Source: Thermoprotei archaeon
GTDB lineage: Archaea > Thermoproteota > Thermoprotei > Thermofilales > B15-G2
Direction of reading: 5' to 3'
NCBI GenBank assembly: GCA_003649445.1
Contig: QMRV01000046.1
Coordinates: 1-16,410 of the forward strand
DNA: 16,410 nucleotides
Numbering within the stretch: position 1 is the stretch's first letter; the number at the start of each line of letters is the position of its first letter. The notes under the pieces are model-generated. The model worked only from the letters and a program-made list of their open reading frames with translations, was not told the origin of the DNA and did no database searches. A program made the translations under genes and the position numbers. Below, piece by piece: positions 6,834-14,635 of the stretch.

Positions 6834-8243
6834 GTGCTAAGGGAGCTGCAGGACTTTTTGGCTAGAACTATAGAGGAGTTTTCAAGTGAAGCAGAATTCA
6901 TTGACGTAAGAGCAGAATTCTTGACTTCTTTCTCGACTAGCGTAGAAAACAGTGTCTTAAAGGGACTGAACAAAGCCAATTCACGTGTTATAGGTATAAG
7001 AGCACTTGTTAAAGGATGCTGGGGCATAGGGTCTACTGACGATTTTTCACCAGAATCTATTAAAAAGGCTTTTAGAGAAGCTATTGCCTCCGCTAAAGCC
7101 TTGGCGAGTAGAGCCGGAGGCGAAGTAAAGTTATCTGAAGAAAAAGTCTATTCTGATTCAAAGGAAGTTTCAGTCAAAATAAGTCCTAGTGACGTAGATG
7201 TAGAGGAGAAAATAAAGCTTGTACTTGAGTTCAATAAAATTATTAGGAACACTGATAGCCGTATCGTCAACTGCAGAACAACTTACAGCGACTCTAGTCG
7301 TGAAATCCTTTACTTAAATAGCGAGGGAGCTTCTATTTACCAGAAACTCCCGTCAGTTTTTCTCTATGCTTCGGCAGTAGCCCGCGAGGCTGAGAAAACT
7401 CAAGCCTCATATGAGGCAATTGGAGGACAGTACGGCTACGAGAAAATACGTGAACTAGATATAAACGAGCTGGGCTTAAAACTGGGCAAAGAGGCAGTAG
7501 AGCTTCTCTCTGCCGAAACTATTAAGGGAGGGACAATGACTGTTGTCATGGATGGTAGAGTCAGCGGCACTTTTGCTCACGAAGTATTTGGGCACGCTGC
7601 CGAAGCCGACAATATACTTAACGCGAAGTCTTTTCTTAGCGGACTAGTAGGAAAGAAAATAGGTTCAGACGAAGTGACTATAGTAGACGACGCTACTGTG
7701 CCGGGAGCCTACGGCTCCTACTTCTACGACGACGAAGGTGTTCCAGCTCAGCGAAAAGTTCTCCTAGAAAAAGGTGTCTTGAAAACATACATGCACAGCA
7801 GAGAAACAGCAGGCATAATGGGAGTAAAGTCTACAGGAAACGGCAGAGCACAAGACCCGAGACACCGAGTCTACGTCAGAATGTCTAATACCTTTATTGC
7901 TCCAGGCAACTGGAGTCCAGAAGAAATAATCGAGGATACTAAGCACGGAGTTTACGTTGAAAAAGCTTTAGGAGGAATGGAAGATCCTGTTGGAGGAGGT
8001 TTCCAGGTATCTGCGCTTAAAGCGTGGCTTATCGAGAACGGTGAGCTAAAGAAGCTTTTAAGAGCAGTGTCTATTTCAGGCAGAGCCCTCGATATATTGA
8101 AGAAAGTAGATGCAGTAGGTAAAAACTTTGTACTCGAGCCAGGGTTCTGTGGCAAAGGCTATGCTGGAGACTACGTGCCTGTGACTACTGGAGGCCCTAC
8201 TGTTAGAGTATCTGAAATGATTGTGGGTGTAGGTGGTAGGTGA
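6834..8243 (+). CDS. tldD: TldD family zinc metallopeptidase
   Basis: A 469-residue protein of the TldD/PmbA family, which works as a TldD-TldE heterodimer that degrades unfolded or modified peptides in the cytoplasm (in bacteria it also processes peptide antibiotics). The family's zinc site HExxxH is present: H249, E250 and H254 in AHEVFGHAAEAD. The C-terminus carries the conserved FCGKGYAGDYVPVTTGGP region with its cysteine, ending GVGGR. The start is GTG at 6834; an overlapping ATG two bases earlier is out of frame. The next gene, the inactive partner TldE, overlaps the stop, so the two are translated together. Upstream, the GH4 gene is divergent. Confidence 0.95.
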   Translation: MLRELQDFLARTIEEFSSEAEFIDVRAEFLTSFSTSVENSVLKGLNKANSRVIGIRALVKGCWGIGSTDDFSPESIKKAFREAIASAKALASRAGGEVKLSEEKVYSDSKEVSVKISPSDVDVEEKIKLVLEFNKIIRNTDSRIVNCRTTYSDSSREILYLNSEGASIYQKLPSVFLYASAVAREAEKTQASYEAIGGQYGYEKIRELDINELGLKLGKEAVELLSAETIKGGTMTVVMDGRVSGTFAHEVFGHAAEADNILNAKSFLSGLVGKKIGSDEVTIVDDATVPGAYGSYFYDDEGVPAQRKVLLEKGVLKTYMHSRETAGIMGVKSTGNGRAQDPRHRVYVRMSNTFIAPGNWSPEEIIEDTKHGVYVEKALGGMEDPVGGGFQVSALKAWLIENGELKKLLRAVSISGRALDILKKVDAVGKNFVLEPGFCGKGYAGDYVPVTTGGPTVRVSEMIVGVGGR

Positions 8244-9550
8244 TGTGGGCTGAAAAGGCTCTTAAAGAAGCACTTAAAGAAGCCGATCAAGCAGAAGTAT
8301 TGGAGATATCAAGTAGTTTCCGGAGAGTACTCGTAGAGAACAATAAAGTAGTCTACTTCGAAACCTCAAGTGAAAATAGTCTCAGAGTAATGGTTGTTAA
8401 AGAAAAGCGCGTAGGTTTAGCTTCAGTAAATAGTCTAACTGAAGAAAGAATACGTGAAGCTGTTCAAACTGCAGTAGCCTTTATGAAAACATCTAGACCA
8501 GACCCTGAATTCTGTACACTTATTTCGCCTAAGCCTCTATCAGCGGTCTCTGAAATTTTCGATAACAAAATAGCTTCAGCAGAGCCTTCTGAAGTAGTAG
8601 ACTATGTCCTTAAGGCAGTCGAGAAAGCTAAAGCCGGGAAAACTGTAATTACTCAAGGTGAAGTATACTTAGGAGTAAGTACTCTGCGCTTAGTTAACAG
8701 CGAAGGAGTAGACGTAGAGTACAGTAAGACAAGAGCTAGTTTCTCTATTACTCTTACAGCCTACGGAAAGTCAGGAGGCTCGGAAAGCTTCAGAGAAAGA
8801 AGCACAATATATTGGGAAGACCTAAAGCTCGAAGAAAATGTCGGAGAACTAGCTGAACTAGCACATAAAACCTTGAGTCCCGAGAAAATAGAGCCAGGAG
8901 AATATACAGTGCTAATGGCGCCCGATGCCGTCAGCCAAATAATCTCGGTAATAGCTTTCGCCGCGAACGCCGATAACGTTAGAAAAAAGAGGTCTCCTTG
9001 GGCTGAGCGCTTAAACACAGAAGTCGCGTCAAAACAGCTCACAGTAGTAGACGATGGTACTCTTCCGCGTGGAGTAAGAACAGCTCCATGTGATGGAGAA
9101 GGATATCCCACGAAAAAGAAGACAGTTATAGAAAAGGGTGTCCTGAAAACATATCTTTACGACTACTACACTGCAAGACTAATGAATACAGAGAGCACTG
9201 GAAACGCTTCGCTGAGTAGACCTTTCCCCGCAATAGCTGCAACAAATCTTATTATTGAGGCTGGAGCAAAGTCTTTCGAAGACTTAGTAAGTGAAGTAAA
9301 GAAGGGAGTTTATATTCCACGACTTCCACCAACATTCATTAACCCGATTACAGGAGACTTTTCGGCAGAACTAAGGCAAGCTTTTCTCATAGAAAATGGT
9401 GAATTAACTAAACCAGTTAGATGGGGCATGGTTGCAGGAAACGCCTACGCACTTATGCAGAGTATAGTTGAAGTAGCTTCAGATAAAACGCAACTAGGCT
9501 CTATTATAACTCCTTCAATACTCTTCGAAAAAGTAAGAATTACCGGCTAA
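8243..9550 (+). CDS. tldE: TldE/PmbA family protein, non-catalytic partner of TldD
   Basis: A 435-residue homologue of TldD with the same overall architecture (N-terminal alpha/beta domain, C-terminal barrel), but where TldD has its HExxxH zinc motif this protein reads PDAVSQIISVIAFAANADN, so it lacks the catalytic residues, as expected of TldE. It lines the substrate tunnel of the heterodimer. Conserved family segments such as VVDDGTLPRGVRTAP and VLKTYLYDYYTARLM are present. The likely start is ATG 8243, which overlaps the tldD TGA (TGATG), preceded by the purine-rich ggtggtagg; GTG 8240 directly before it is an alternative adding one residue. Its 3' end overlaps the convergent transporter gene by 11 bases. 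Confidence 0.92.
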   Translation: MWAEKALKEALKEADQAEVLEISSSFRRVLVENNKVVYFETSSENSLRVMVVKEKRVGLASVNSLTEERIREAVQTAVAFMKTSRPDPEFCTLISPKPLSAVSEIFDNKIASAEPSEVVDYVLKAVEKAKAGKTVITQGEVYLGVSTLRLVNSEGVDVEYSKTRASFSITLTAYGKSGGSESFRERSTIYWEDLKLEENVGELAELAHKTLSPEKIEPGEYTVLMAPDAVSQIISVIAFAANADNVRKKRSPWAERLNTEVASKQLTVVDDGTLPRGVRTAPCDGEGYPTKKKTVIEKGVLKTYLYDYYTARLMNTESTGNASLSRPFPAIAATNLIIEAGAKSFEDLVSEVKKGVYIPRLPPTFINPITGDFSAELRQAFLIENGELTKPVRWGMVAGNAYALMQSIVEVASDKTQLGSIITPSILFEKVRITG

Positions 9551-10412
9551 ATTTACTAGATTTTTTCTTTAAACCACTAATTTCTGCTATAGCCATACCC
9601 GCTACTATTAGCCCTGCCCCTAAGACTTGTAGCGGCTCAAGTGCCTCTTTTAAAACAATATAGGAGAAAACTGAAGCGAATACCGGCTCAAGCAGAAAAA
9701 TCAGTGAAGCTATCTCAGGTGCAATAAAGCGCTGGCCATAAGCCTGCAGTATAAAAGCACTGTTCCCACAGACTAGCGCCAAGTACACTATTGCTAAAAC
9801 TATAGTCTGAGAAAAGGTCTCAGCCTCTAGGTAGCTTACACTCGGTACAACAAAAACTACTGCAGGCAACATTTCAAAAAAAGTTATGACCACAGGGTCG
9901 TGTCTAGAACACTTTGATAAAAGTACTACTTGAGCAGCCCATGCTACAGCACCAGCTAAAACTAGAATATCTCCAATATTTACCGACACTTGGGGAGAAG
10001 TCAGCAAATAGAGACCAGTAGCAGAGAGCATAAGCGACAAGAAGAGGTTCAGCGAGTATCTTCGCTCTACTAAGGATACATAAAGGTGCACAAAGACGAC
10101 GTTTAGTCCTGTAATGAAAGCAGAGTTAGAAGCAGTAGTGTATTTAGTGCCCCAGCCCTGAAGCCATAGCCCGAGAGCATAAGCTACTCCTACAAATAAT
10201 CCTCCCCTAACGGCTTCTACGCTCACTTTACCTTTAAAGTAAGAGTATACTATGTAAGGCAAGAGACTTAAAGCAGCTATAAGGCTTCTCAGCCAAGTAT
10301 AAGTATATGCATCTAAAGTACTCATAACAATTTTTATCGCTGGAAAAGATGTAGCCCAGAGAACCGTAGTGCCTATTAGCGCCAAAAGGCCCTTTAAATT
10401 ACTCGACCGCAC
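9540..10412 (-). CDS. EamA/DMT-superfamily membrane transporter
   Basis: A 290-residue, highly hydrophobic protein with two EamA repeats (about residues 8-135 and 145-278) and about ten membrane helices, the normal size for this drug/metabolite transporter family. Family signs include LWATSFPAIK in the first helix, the TASNSAFITGLNVVFV helix after the loop, LLEPVFASVFSYIVLKEAL in the second repeat and a short basic C-terminal tail. Members export or import small solutes such as amino acids, sugars or metabolites; the substrate cannot be inferred. The GTG start is preceded by a TATA-like box at leaderless spacing, and an in-frame TAG lies six codons upstream. The gene is monocistronic and converges on tldE, overlapping it by 11 bases. 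Confidence 0.9.
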   Translation of the reverse strand: MRSSNLKGLLALIGTTVLWATSFPAIKIVMSTLDAYTYTWLRSLIAALSLLPYIVYSYFKGKVSVEAVRGGLFVGVAYALGLWLQGWGTKYTTASNSAFITGLNVVFVHLYVSLVERRYSLNLFLSLMLSATGLYLLTSPQVSVNIGDILVLAGAVAWAAQVVLLSKCSRHDPVVITFFEMLPAVVFVVPSVSYLEAETFSQTIVLAIVYLALVCGNSAFILQAYGQRFIAPEIASLIFLLEPVFASVFSYIVLKEALEPLQVLGAGLIVAGMAIAEISGLKKKSSKFSR

Positions 10413-10432
10413 AACATACTTTAACTAGAAGT

Positions 10433-10440
10433 ACTTATTA
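10433..10440 (-). promoter_or_regulatory. TATA-like box for the EamA transporter gene
   Basis: On the minus strand it reads taataagt, centred about 24 bases before the GTG start, with no ribosome site between. This fits a leaderless mRNA. Confidence 0.45.
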
Positions 10441-10545
10441 CTTTCTACCATGCCATAAAGAAGTCTTTCAATTCACGCTTAGTAGACAAGTTCTTAAAGA
10501 AAATAATGATTTTTATTCATCGAGAGACATTAAATAGGGGTCTCT

Positions 10546-11310
10546 TTGACAGAAGATATTCGCTCGAAATTAAGAAAAGAAGCAGTAGAAAGAGGCACTA
10601 TTAAAGATGATTTTAACAAAAAGTCTCCTTACTGGAACTGGAGAATAGATAACTACGCTGGATTCGAAGTCAAGGATAGTGTTCTGAGAATATGGATGGG
10701 GCCTACTGAGGCACTATACTATTCTAACGCCGAAATTTCCGACGGCAAGTTCGATGACCTTCCCTGGAGCAAGAAAACATTTGAGGCAAAAATAAGACTC
10801 GAGGGAACACACTACGGTAGCGCGGGATGGGGTTTCTGGAACCACACAATGGTAGTAGACACATGTGTACCCATATGGTTCATTTACTTAAGAGCAAGAG
10901 GACCTTATCCTCTGCAAGGGTTCTTTGTGCAAGCAAAAAATATTTTCCAGCCAATAATTCTATTTGAGAAAAATAGGTTATTTAAGGTAGCATACTATTT
11001 ATCGAAAATATCTGAGAAATTTGTAGGAATCAAAATAATTTCAATTAATCCAGTAATGCAGGACCTTGATTTAAGTAAATGGCATGTATATAAAATAGAG
11101 TGGAAAGATGTAGTTAAATTCTATATTGATGAAAAACTTGTAGCCACGATACCTTTCAGCGGAGAAAATGTTGAAGCGAGAGCAGACATATGGCTTGACA
11201 ACGCTGTATTCATACTAGATAAAAAGGATGCCGGAAGAGTCTTCAGACATGTTACACAAGAAAACCGTAAAAGAACTTTCCTTGAAGTAGACTATGTAGC
11301 AGTATACTGA
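10546..11310 (+). CDS. GH16-like / concanavalin-type beta-sandwich protein of unknown function
   Basis: A 254-residue protein without signal peptide or membrane segment. Residues 179-202 (WHVYKIEWKDVVKFYIDEKL and the following VATIP) resemble the strand pair of GH16 and related LamG-like folds, where the enzyme reads WH.Y.IEW....I.FYVDG. The N-terminal half (WRIDNYAGFEVKDSVLRIWMG, then TFEAKIRLEG) also fits such a jelly-roll. The catalytic ExDxxE motif expected in true GH16 enzymes is absent; the corresponding region reads GWGFWNHTMVVDT. It may therefore bind sugar or lipid rather than hydrolyse it. The start is TTG at 10546, the only usable one because an in-frame TAA lies at 10531. A T-rich run follows the TGA. 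The next gene starts 52 bases on with its own ribosome site. Confidence 0.6.
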   Translation: MTEDIRSKLRKEAVERGTIKDDFNKKSPYWNWRIDNYAGFEVKDSVLRIWMGPTEALYYSNAEISDGKFDDLPWSKKTFEAKIRLEGTHYGSAGWGFWNHTMVVDTCVPIWFIYLRARGPYPLQGFFVQAKNIFQPIILFEKNRLFKVAYYLSKISEKFVGIKIISINPVMQDLDLSKWHVYKIEWKDVVKFYIDEKLVATIPFSGENVEARADIWLDNAVFILDKKDAGRVFRHVTQENRKRTFLEVDYVAVY

Positions 11311-11322
11311 ACTAACGTATAG

Positions 11323-11333
11323 ATTTTTCTTTC
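11323..11333 (+). terminator. T-rich run after the GH16-like gene
   Basis: The stretch atttttctttc lies about a dozen bases after the TGA and before the nitroreductase ribosome site. It fits an archaeal T-run terminator; no hairpin is evident. Confidence 0.35.
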
Positions 11334-11351
11334 ATTACCTATGATTAATTG

Positions 11352-11357
11352 AAGGTG
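11352..11357 (+). promoter_or_regulatory. Ribosome binding site of the nitroreductase gene
   Basis: The purine-rich aaggtg lies about five bases before the GTG at 11363. It matches the archaeal Shine-Dalgarno consensus and selects this GTG as the start. Confidence 0.5.
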
Positions 11358-11362
11358 TCTAC

Positions 11363-11992
11363 GTGAAGAATGTTGAGGAATTTTTTAGCCTCATTAAGAC
11401 TAGGAGAAGTGTAAGGAAGTTTAGCTGTAAAGCTCCTGACTTAGAGTTAGTACTTACGGCTTTGGAGGCGGCAATATGGGCTCCTAATGCTCATAATGCT
11501 CAGCCTTGGCGTTTTATAGTGCTTGAAGATAAGAGTATTCGATTAAAGCTTGCTGAAGCAATGGCTGAAGCTTGGAGAAGAGATATGCTGCGCGACGGAG
11601 TACCTGAACACGTTATTGAGGAAACTATTGAAGAGGAAACTTTTAGGCGTTTTCTTGAGCCGCCGTACTTAATCATAGCTTGTTTAGATAAAAGTGTTTT
11701 ACATAGGTATCCGGACGAAAGAAGGTGCTTCGCTGAATACATAATGGGTGTTCAGAGCCTAGCTGCGGCAATAGAGAATCTCTTACTTGCACTGCATGCT
11801 TTAGGCCTAGGGGCTTGCTGGTACTGTGCGCCTCTCTTTTGCCAGAAAGAAGTGAGAAGAATACTGAATATACCTGAGCACGTCGAGCCTCAAGCAATTA
11901 TTGCAGTGGGATATCCTGCTGAATCTCCTCGGCCTCCTCCCCGAAAACCATTAAGTGAAGTAGTGTTTCTAAATAAGTGGGGTTGTAAGTGA
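11363..11992 (+). CDS. FMN-dependent nitroreductase-family protein, candidate dehydro-F420 reductase
   Basis: A 209-residue nitroreductase-fold flavoprotein, expected to be a dimer that binds FMN. Typical elements are RRSVRKF (residues 14-20), the FMN-contacting APNAHNAQPWR (40-50), the long helix QSLAAAIENLLLALHALGLG (131-150) and AVGYP near the end. The APxAHNAQPW form recalls the C-terminal domain of FbiB, which in bacteria reduces dehydro-F420-0. The gene overlaps cofD by four bases (GTGA), so the two proteins are very probably made together and act in one pathway. The inferred role is the reductive step of F420 synthesis, using phosphoenolpyruvate-derived intermediates. This rests on gene order and family likeness; other nitroreductase reactions are possible. 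Confidence 0.82.
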   Translation: MKNVEEFFSLIKTRRSVRKFSCKAPDLELVLTALEAAIWAPNAHNAQPWRFIVLEDKSIRLKLAEAMAEAWRRDMLRDGVPEHVIEETIEEETFRRFLEPPYLIIACLDKSVLHRYPDERRCFAEYIMGVQSLAAAIENLLLALHALGLGACWYCAPLFCQKEVRRILNIPEHVEPQAIIAVGYPAESPRPPPRKPLSEVVFLNKWGCK

Positions 11993-12930
11993 AGATTACT
12001 GCTCTCGCCGGAGGTGTTGGTGCAGCAAAGTTTCTCGAAGGATTAGTCAGAATAGTACCTCAAGAAAACATTTCAATAATAGTTAATACAGGCGACGATG
12101 AAGAATTTTACGGACTCTACGTGTGCCCTGACCTCGATATAATAACCTATACTTTAGCAGGTATAGTCGATAAGAACAAGGGATGGGGAATCAAAGGCGA
12201 CACTTTCAACTGCCTCGAAATGCTCTCAAAATACGGCTACGAAACATGGTTTAAGCTCGGTGACAAAGACTTAGCTACACATATTCACAGAACACTACTA
12301 CTTAAGCAGGGCCGTAGGCTTACTGAAGTAGCTGAAGACATTGCAAAGAAACTTGGGGTAAAAGCAAAGGTAATACCGATGACCGACAATAGAGTCAGAA
12401 CAATGATCGTAACAGATAGAGGAGTACTAAAATTCCAAGAATATTTCGTAAGAGAAAAAACCAAAGTAAAGGTAAAGAAAGTATACTATGAGGGCGTAGA
12501 AAAAGCAACTCCTTCTCCTGAAGCACTACAGGCTTTAAGAGAAGCAGACTTAGTAATAGTTTGTCCAAGTAATCCGATCCTGAGTATAGGACCTATTATA
12601 TCTCTCAGAGAAATTAGAGAAGAGCTGAGAAGAAAGAAAGTAACCGCTATAAGCCCTATTGTGGGAGGAAAAGCGCTGAAAGGTCCTACAGACAGACTTA
12701 TGAGAGACTTGGGAATAGAGCCTTCTGCTTACAGCATTGCTGTTCTCTACAAAGACTTTCTAGATTTACTCATAATAGACGAAGTAGATAAACATCTTAA
12801 AAAAGAAATAGAAAAAGTGGGTATTAAAGTAGAAGTGACAAATACAGTAATGAAAACTATCGAAGATAAAATAAATTTAGCAAGGTTCACTATAAAAAAG
12901 TCAATAGAACTACTGCTTTCTCCTAAGTAA
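11989..12930 (+). CDS. cofD: 2-phospho-L-lactate transferase (coenzyme F420 biosynthesis)
   Basis: A 313-residue member of the CofD family, at the normal length. It joins the phospholactyl (or phosphoenolpyruvyl) group from its guanosine diphosphate carrier to Fo, giving F420-0 or dehydro-F420-0. Family motifs are clear: LAGGVGAAKF (residues 7-15), NTGDDE (33-38), LGDKDLATHIHRT (90-102), SNPILSIGPI (194-203) and SPIVGGKALKGPTDR (222-236). It starts with a GTG that overlaps the nitroreductase stop. No other F420 gene (cofC, cofE, cofG, cofH) is present in the window. The product implies that the organism makes F420, which is uncommon among classical Crenarchaeota. Confidence 0.95.
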   Translation: MKITALAGGVGAAKFLEGLVRIVPQENISIIVNTGDDEEFYGLYVCPDLDIITYTLAGIVDKNKGWGIKGDTFNCLEMLSKYGYETWFKLGDKDLATHIHRTLLLKQGRRLTEVAEDIAKKLGVKAKVIPMTDNRVRTMIVTDRGVLKFQEYFVREKTKVKVKKVYYEGVEKATPSPEALQALREADLVIVCPSNPILSIGPIISLREIREELRRKKVTAISPIVGGKALKGPTDRLMRDLGIEPSAYSIAVLYKDFLDLLIIDEVDKHLKKEIEKVGIKVEVTNTVMKTIEDKINLARFTIKKSIELLLSPK

Positions 12931-12959
12931 TTCTTCGTATTTACTAGAGAACTAGATGC

Positions 12960-13289
12960 TTAATCTGGTTTTCTTTTTGATCTATAGTACTCTATTAAAG
13001 CTTCTCTAGGGTTCTTCGCGTAGATAATTTTCACTCCCTGGGTTCCTCGAGCATATAAGCTTTTAAAGTCAACCATATAGTCTAAAACTAAAATCATTTT
13101 TTCGAAATTAAGATAAGTATCATGAAGTCTAATATCTAATATTTCTCCAAGTTCATTTTCTACGATACCCCTAATAAGCTCGAAGGGCTTTAAGTGATCC
13201 TTTTCCCATGCCTCAAGAATATCACTTAAGGACCAGTGAATCTTAATGAAAACATCATTTAAGTATAGAAAAACTTTAGATGAACTCAT
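12960..13289 (-). CDS. Hypothetical protein, 109 residues
   Basis: I do not recognise this protein. It is soluble and without signal or membrane segments. It has mixed predicted helices and strands, with an aspartate/glutamate-rich centre (ENELGEILDIRLHDTYLNF), a hydrophobic strand (MILVLDYMVDF) and a basic tail (YRSKRKPD). It has an ATG start with a TATA-like box within an AT-rich palindrome directly upstream, which supports expression as a leaderless mRNA. It converges on cofD with 29 bases between the stops. Codon use is like its neighbours. The function is unknown. Confidence 0.6.
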   Translation of the reverse strand: MSSSKVFLYLNDVFIKIHWSLSDILEAWEKDHLKPFELIRGIVENELGEILDIRLHDTYLNFEKMILVLDYMVDFKSLYARGTQGVKIIYAKNPREALIEYYRSKRKPD

Positions 13290-13304
13290 AGGCTTACGTA
13301 ATAC

Positions 13305-13324
13305 TAAATATAAATTTATATTTA
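13305..13324. promoter_or_regulatory. AT-rich perfect palindrome covering the promoter of the 109-residue gene
   Basis: The 20 bases taaatataaatttatattta read the same on both strands. The centre lies about 26 bases before the minus-strand ATG at 13289, exactly where a TATA box is expected. It is at least a promoter; a dimeric regulator could also bind, but A/T palindromes arise easily by chance. Confidence 0.45.
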
Positions 13325-13447
13325 AATATACTTGGCTATTCTACTTTCACTACTTCATTTTGCTTAAAACTATAGCTTTTGTATCTATGAGAAGAGTAAA
13401 ACGCAAGGTTATGGCATTCTCTACCATTTTATATCCTTTAATTACTC

Positions 13448-13547
13448 TTAATACCTAGAGCTCACTACACCTCTTCTAAAATTCCTTCCTACAGTAACCA
13501 CATTTACTTCACTGTAGTCGTAGTAGCTAGTCTTCAGTACATAATCT
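13448..13547 (-). pseudogene. Possible fragment related to the C-terminus of the HExxH protein gene
   Basis: Just past the CobQ-like gene, a minus-strand frame reads VLKTSYYDYSEVNVVTV and ends at a TAA (13448-13450). It resembles VLKCSFSINYYDYSRTEVVA in the C-terminal part of the HExxH protein encoded about 1.2 kb away. The two DNA regions share an exact 14-base word (ctgtagtcgtagta, at 13512 and 14802). A short duplicated remnant would explain this. The similarity is brief and may be accidental. The rest of the stretch 13325-13533 shows no recognisable gene. Confidence 0.3.
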
Positions 13548-14439
13548 TATAAATTTTATCTAGATCTATATACTCTCTTGCCTTTTCTACAATACTTTTA
13601 ATTATTTTTCTCCAAATGTCAAAAGGAATTCTTGGTGAGGGCTTAATTGGATCTAGATCCGGGAGCTCCACTAATTCTGGAAAATATGGAACAATACCCA
13701 AAATATCTATTCCAATCTTTTTCTGGTAAACTGATTTAAGTCTCCTTATTCCAAGCCTTATGTATTTTTCTTCTATTCCCATACCTAAAAGCTCGTCGGC
13801 TCTAAATTTATTTAATATTACACCCTTCACTCTTCTTCTTTCCTCTTTTTCTAAATAAGATAATACTCCTAGAATTGAATCTAAGTTATCAGTAACGAAA
13901 ACGACGGGGGCGTCCGCAATTTTAGCTGTTTCCATATTAGCTATTTCAAGCAATTTGCTGAAGGGGCCGAAGCCGAAGAGTTTTACTGATCCTGAACCCT
14001 CAATACAGATAATATCATATTCCTCCAATAAACTTTCTAAGCATCTTCTTGCAGTATCTTTTATGTATTCATATTCTTCTTTAAATCCTAGCATTCGTTT
14101 TAAACTCGCTTTTATAAAATCTTTCGTCGGATCATAGTTTCTCTTAATACATACACCCTCTAGAAATATGTCGAATTTACCATCACCTAAAGGTTTTAGA
14201 GTAAAAGGATTCATTCTATAATCTGGCTCTACTCCAGCAGCTATAGCCTGTAACGCTTGAGCATAGCCAAATTCTTTCCCATTCTTAACATAAGTTACAG
14301 GAGTCAAGTTTAATGTCTTAAAGGGCGCTACTCTATATCCATTCTCTTTGAAAAGCCTACAAAGTAAAGCTACTATAAAGCTTTTCCCAACACCAGTACC
14401 AAAACCTGTCGCCTGAATCATAATCTTTCTCGCTACCAC
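13534..14439 (-). CDS. CobQ-like ATP-dependent synthetase domain without the glutaminase domain
   Basis: A 301-residue protein matching the N-terminal half of cobyric acid synthase CobQ, a member of the dethiobiotin-synthetase-like P-loop group that activates carboxyl groups with ATP for amidation. Matching elements are the P-loop IQATGFGTGVGKSFIVALLC (residues 8-27), YRVAPFKTLN, EFGYAQALQAIAAGVEP, MNPFTLKPLGD, CIEGSGS, NMETAKIADAPVVFV, RRVKGVILNKFR and ILGIVPYFPEL. CobQ normally continues with a class I glutaminase of about 200 residues carrying a catalytic cysteine; here the protein ends at residue 301. Some CobQ positions differ (KTLN for KAQN, VTYV for NSYV), so the substrate may not be a corrinoid. 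I chose GTG 14439 because of a TATA-like box 26 bases upstream; an in-frame ATG at 14514 would add 25 residues of no family likeness. Confidence 0.78.
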   Translation of the reverse strand: MVARKIMIQATGFGTGVGKSFIVALLCRLFKENGYRVAPFKTLNLTPVTYVKNGKEFGYAQALQAIAAGVEPDYRMNPFTLKPLGDGKFDIFLEGVCIKRNYDPTKDFIKASLKRMLGFKEEYEYIKDTARRCLESLLEEYDIICIEGSGSVKLFGFGPFSKLLEIANMETAKIADAPVVFVTDNLDSILGVLSYLEKEERRRVKGVILNKFRADELLGMGIEEKYIRLGIRRLKSVYQKKIGIDILGIVPYFPELVELPDLDPIKPSPRIPFDIWRKIIKSIVEKAREYIDLDKIYKIMY

Positions 14440-14461
14440 AGTGACCACTAAGATTAAACTG

Positions 14462-14469
14462 TTAAAAAG
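14462..14469 (-). promoter_or_regulatory. TATA-like box for the CobQ-like gene
   Basis: On the minus strand ctttttaa is centred about 26 bases before GTG 14439. It supports the internal start over the far-upstream ATG. Confidence 0.4.
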
Positions 14470-14635
14470 TTTTCTTAAAGAGCAAGTGAATTTCAAGCAA
14501 TGCTTAGCAGACATATGAAGCCTTCTTTTAAGTCGACTTTTCTTCGATTTAGTGTTTTATTAAAGTTTTCCTCGATTTTTGCATAGGTGATTTACTTCTT
14601 ATGTTTCTAAAGTGGTGTTATTTATGGATAATATT

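Noticed and set aside
8761..9111. A 116-codon minus-strand open frame inside tldE
   Set aside because: It is antisense to conserved TldE sequence, with no start signals and no recognisable domain.
13246..13458. A 70-codon plus-strand open frame
   Set aside because: It overlaps the start and promoter of the 109-residue minus-strand gene, has low-complexity AT-driven composition and shows no family likeness.
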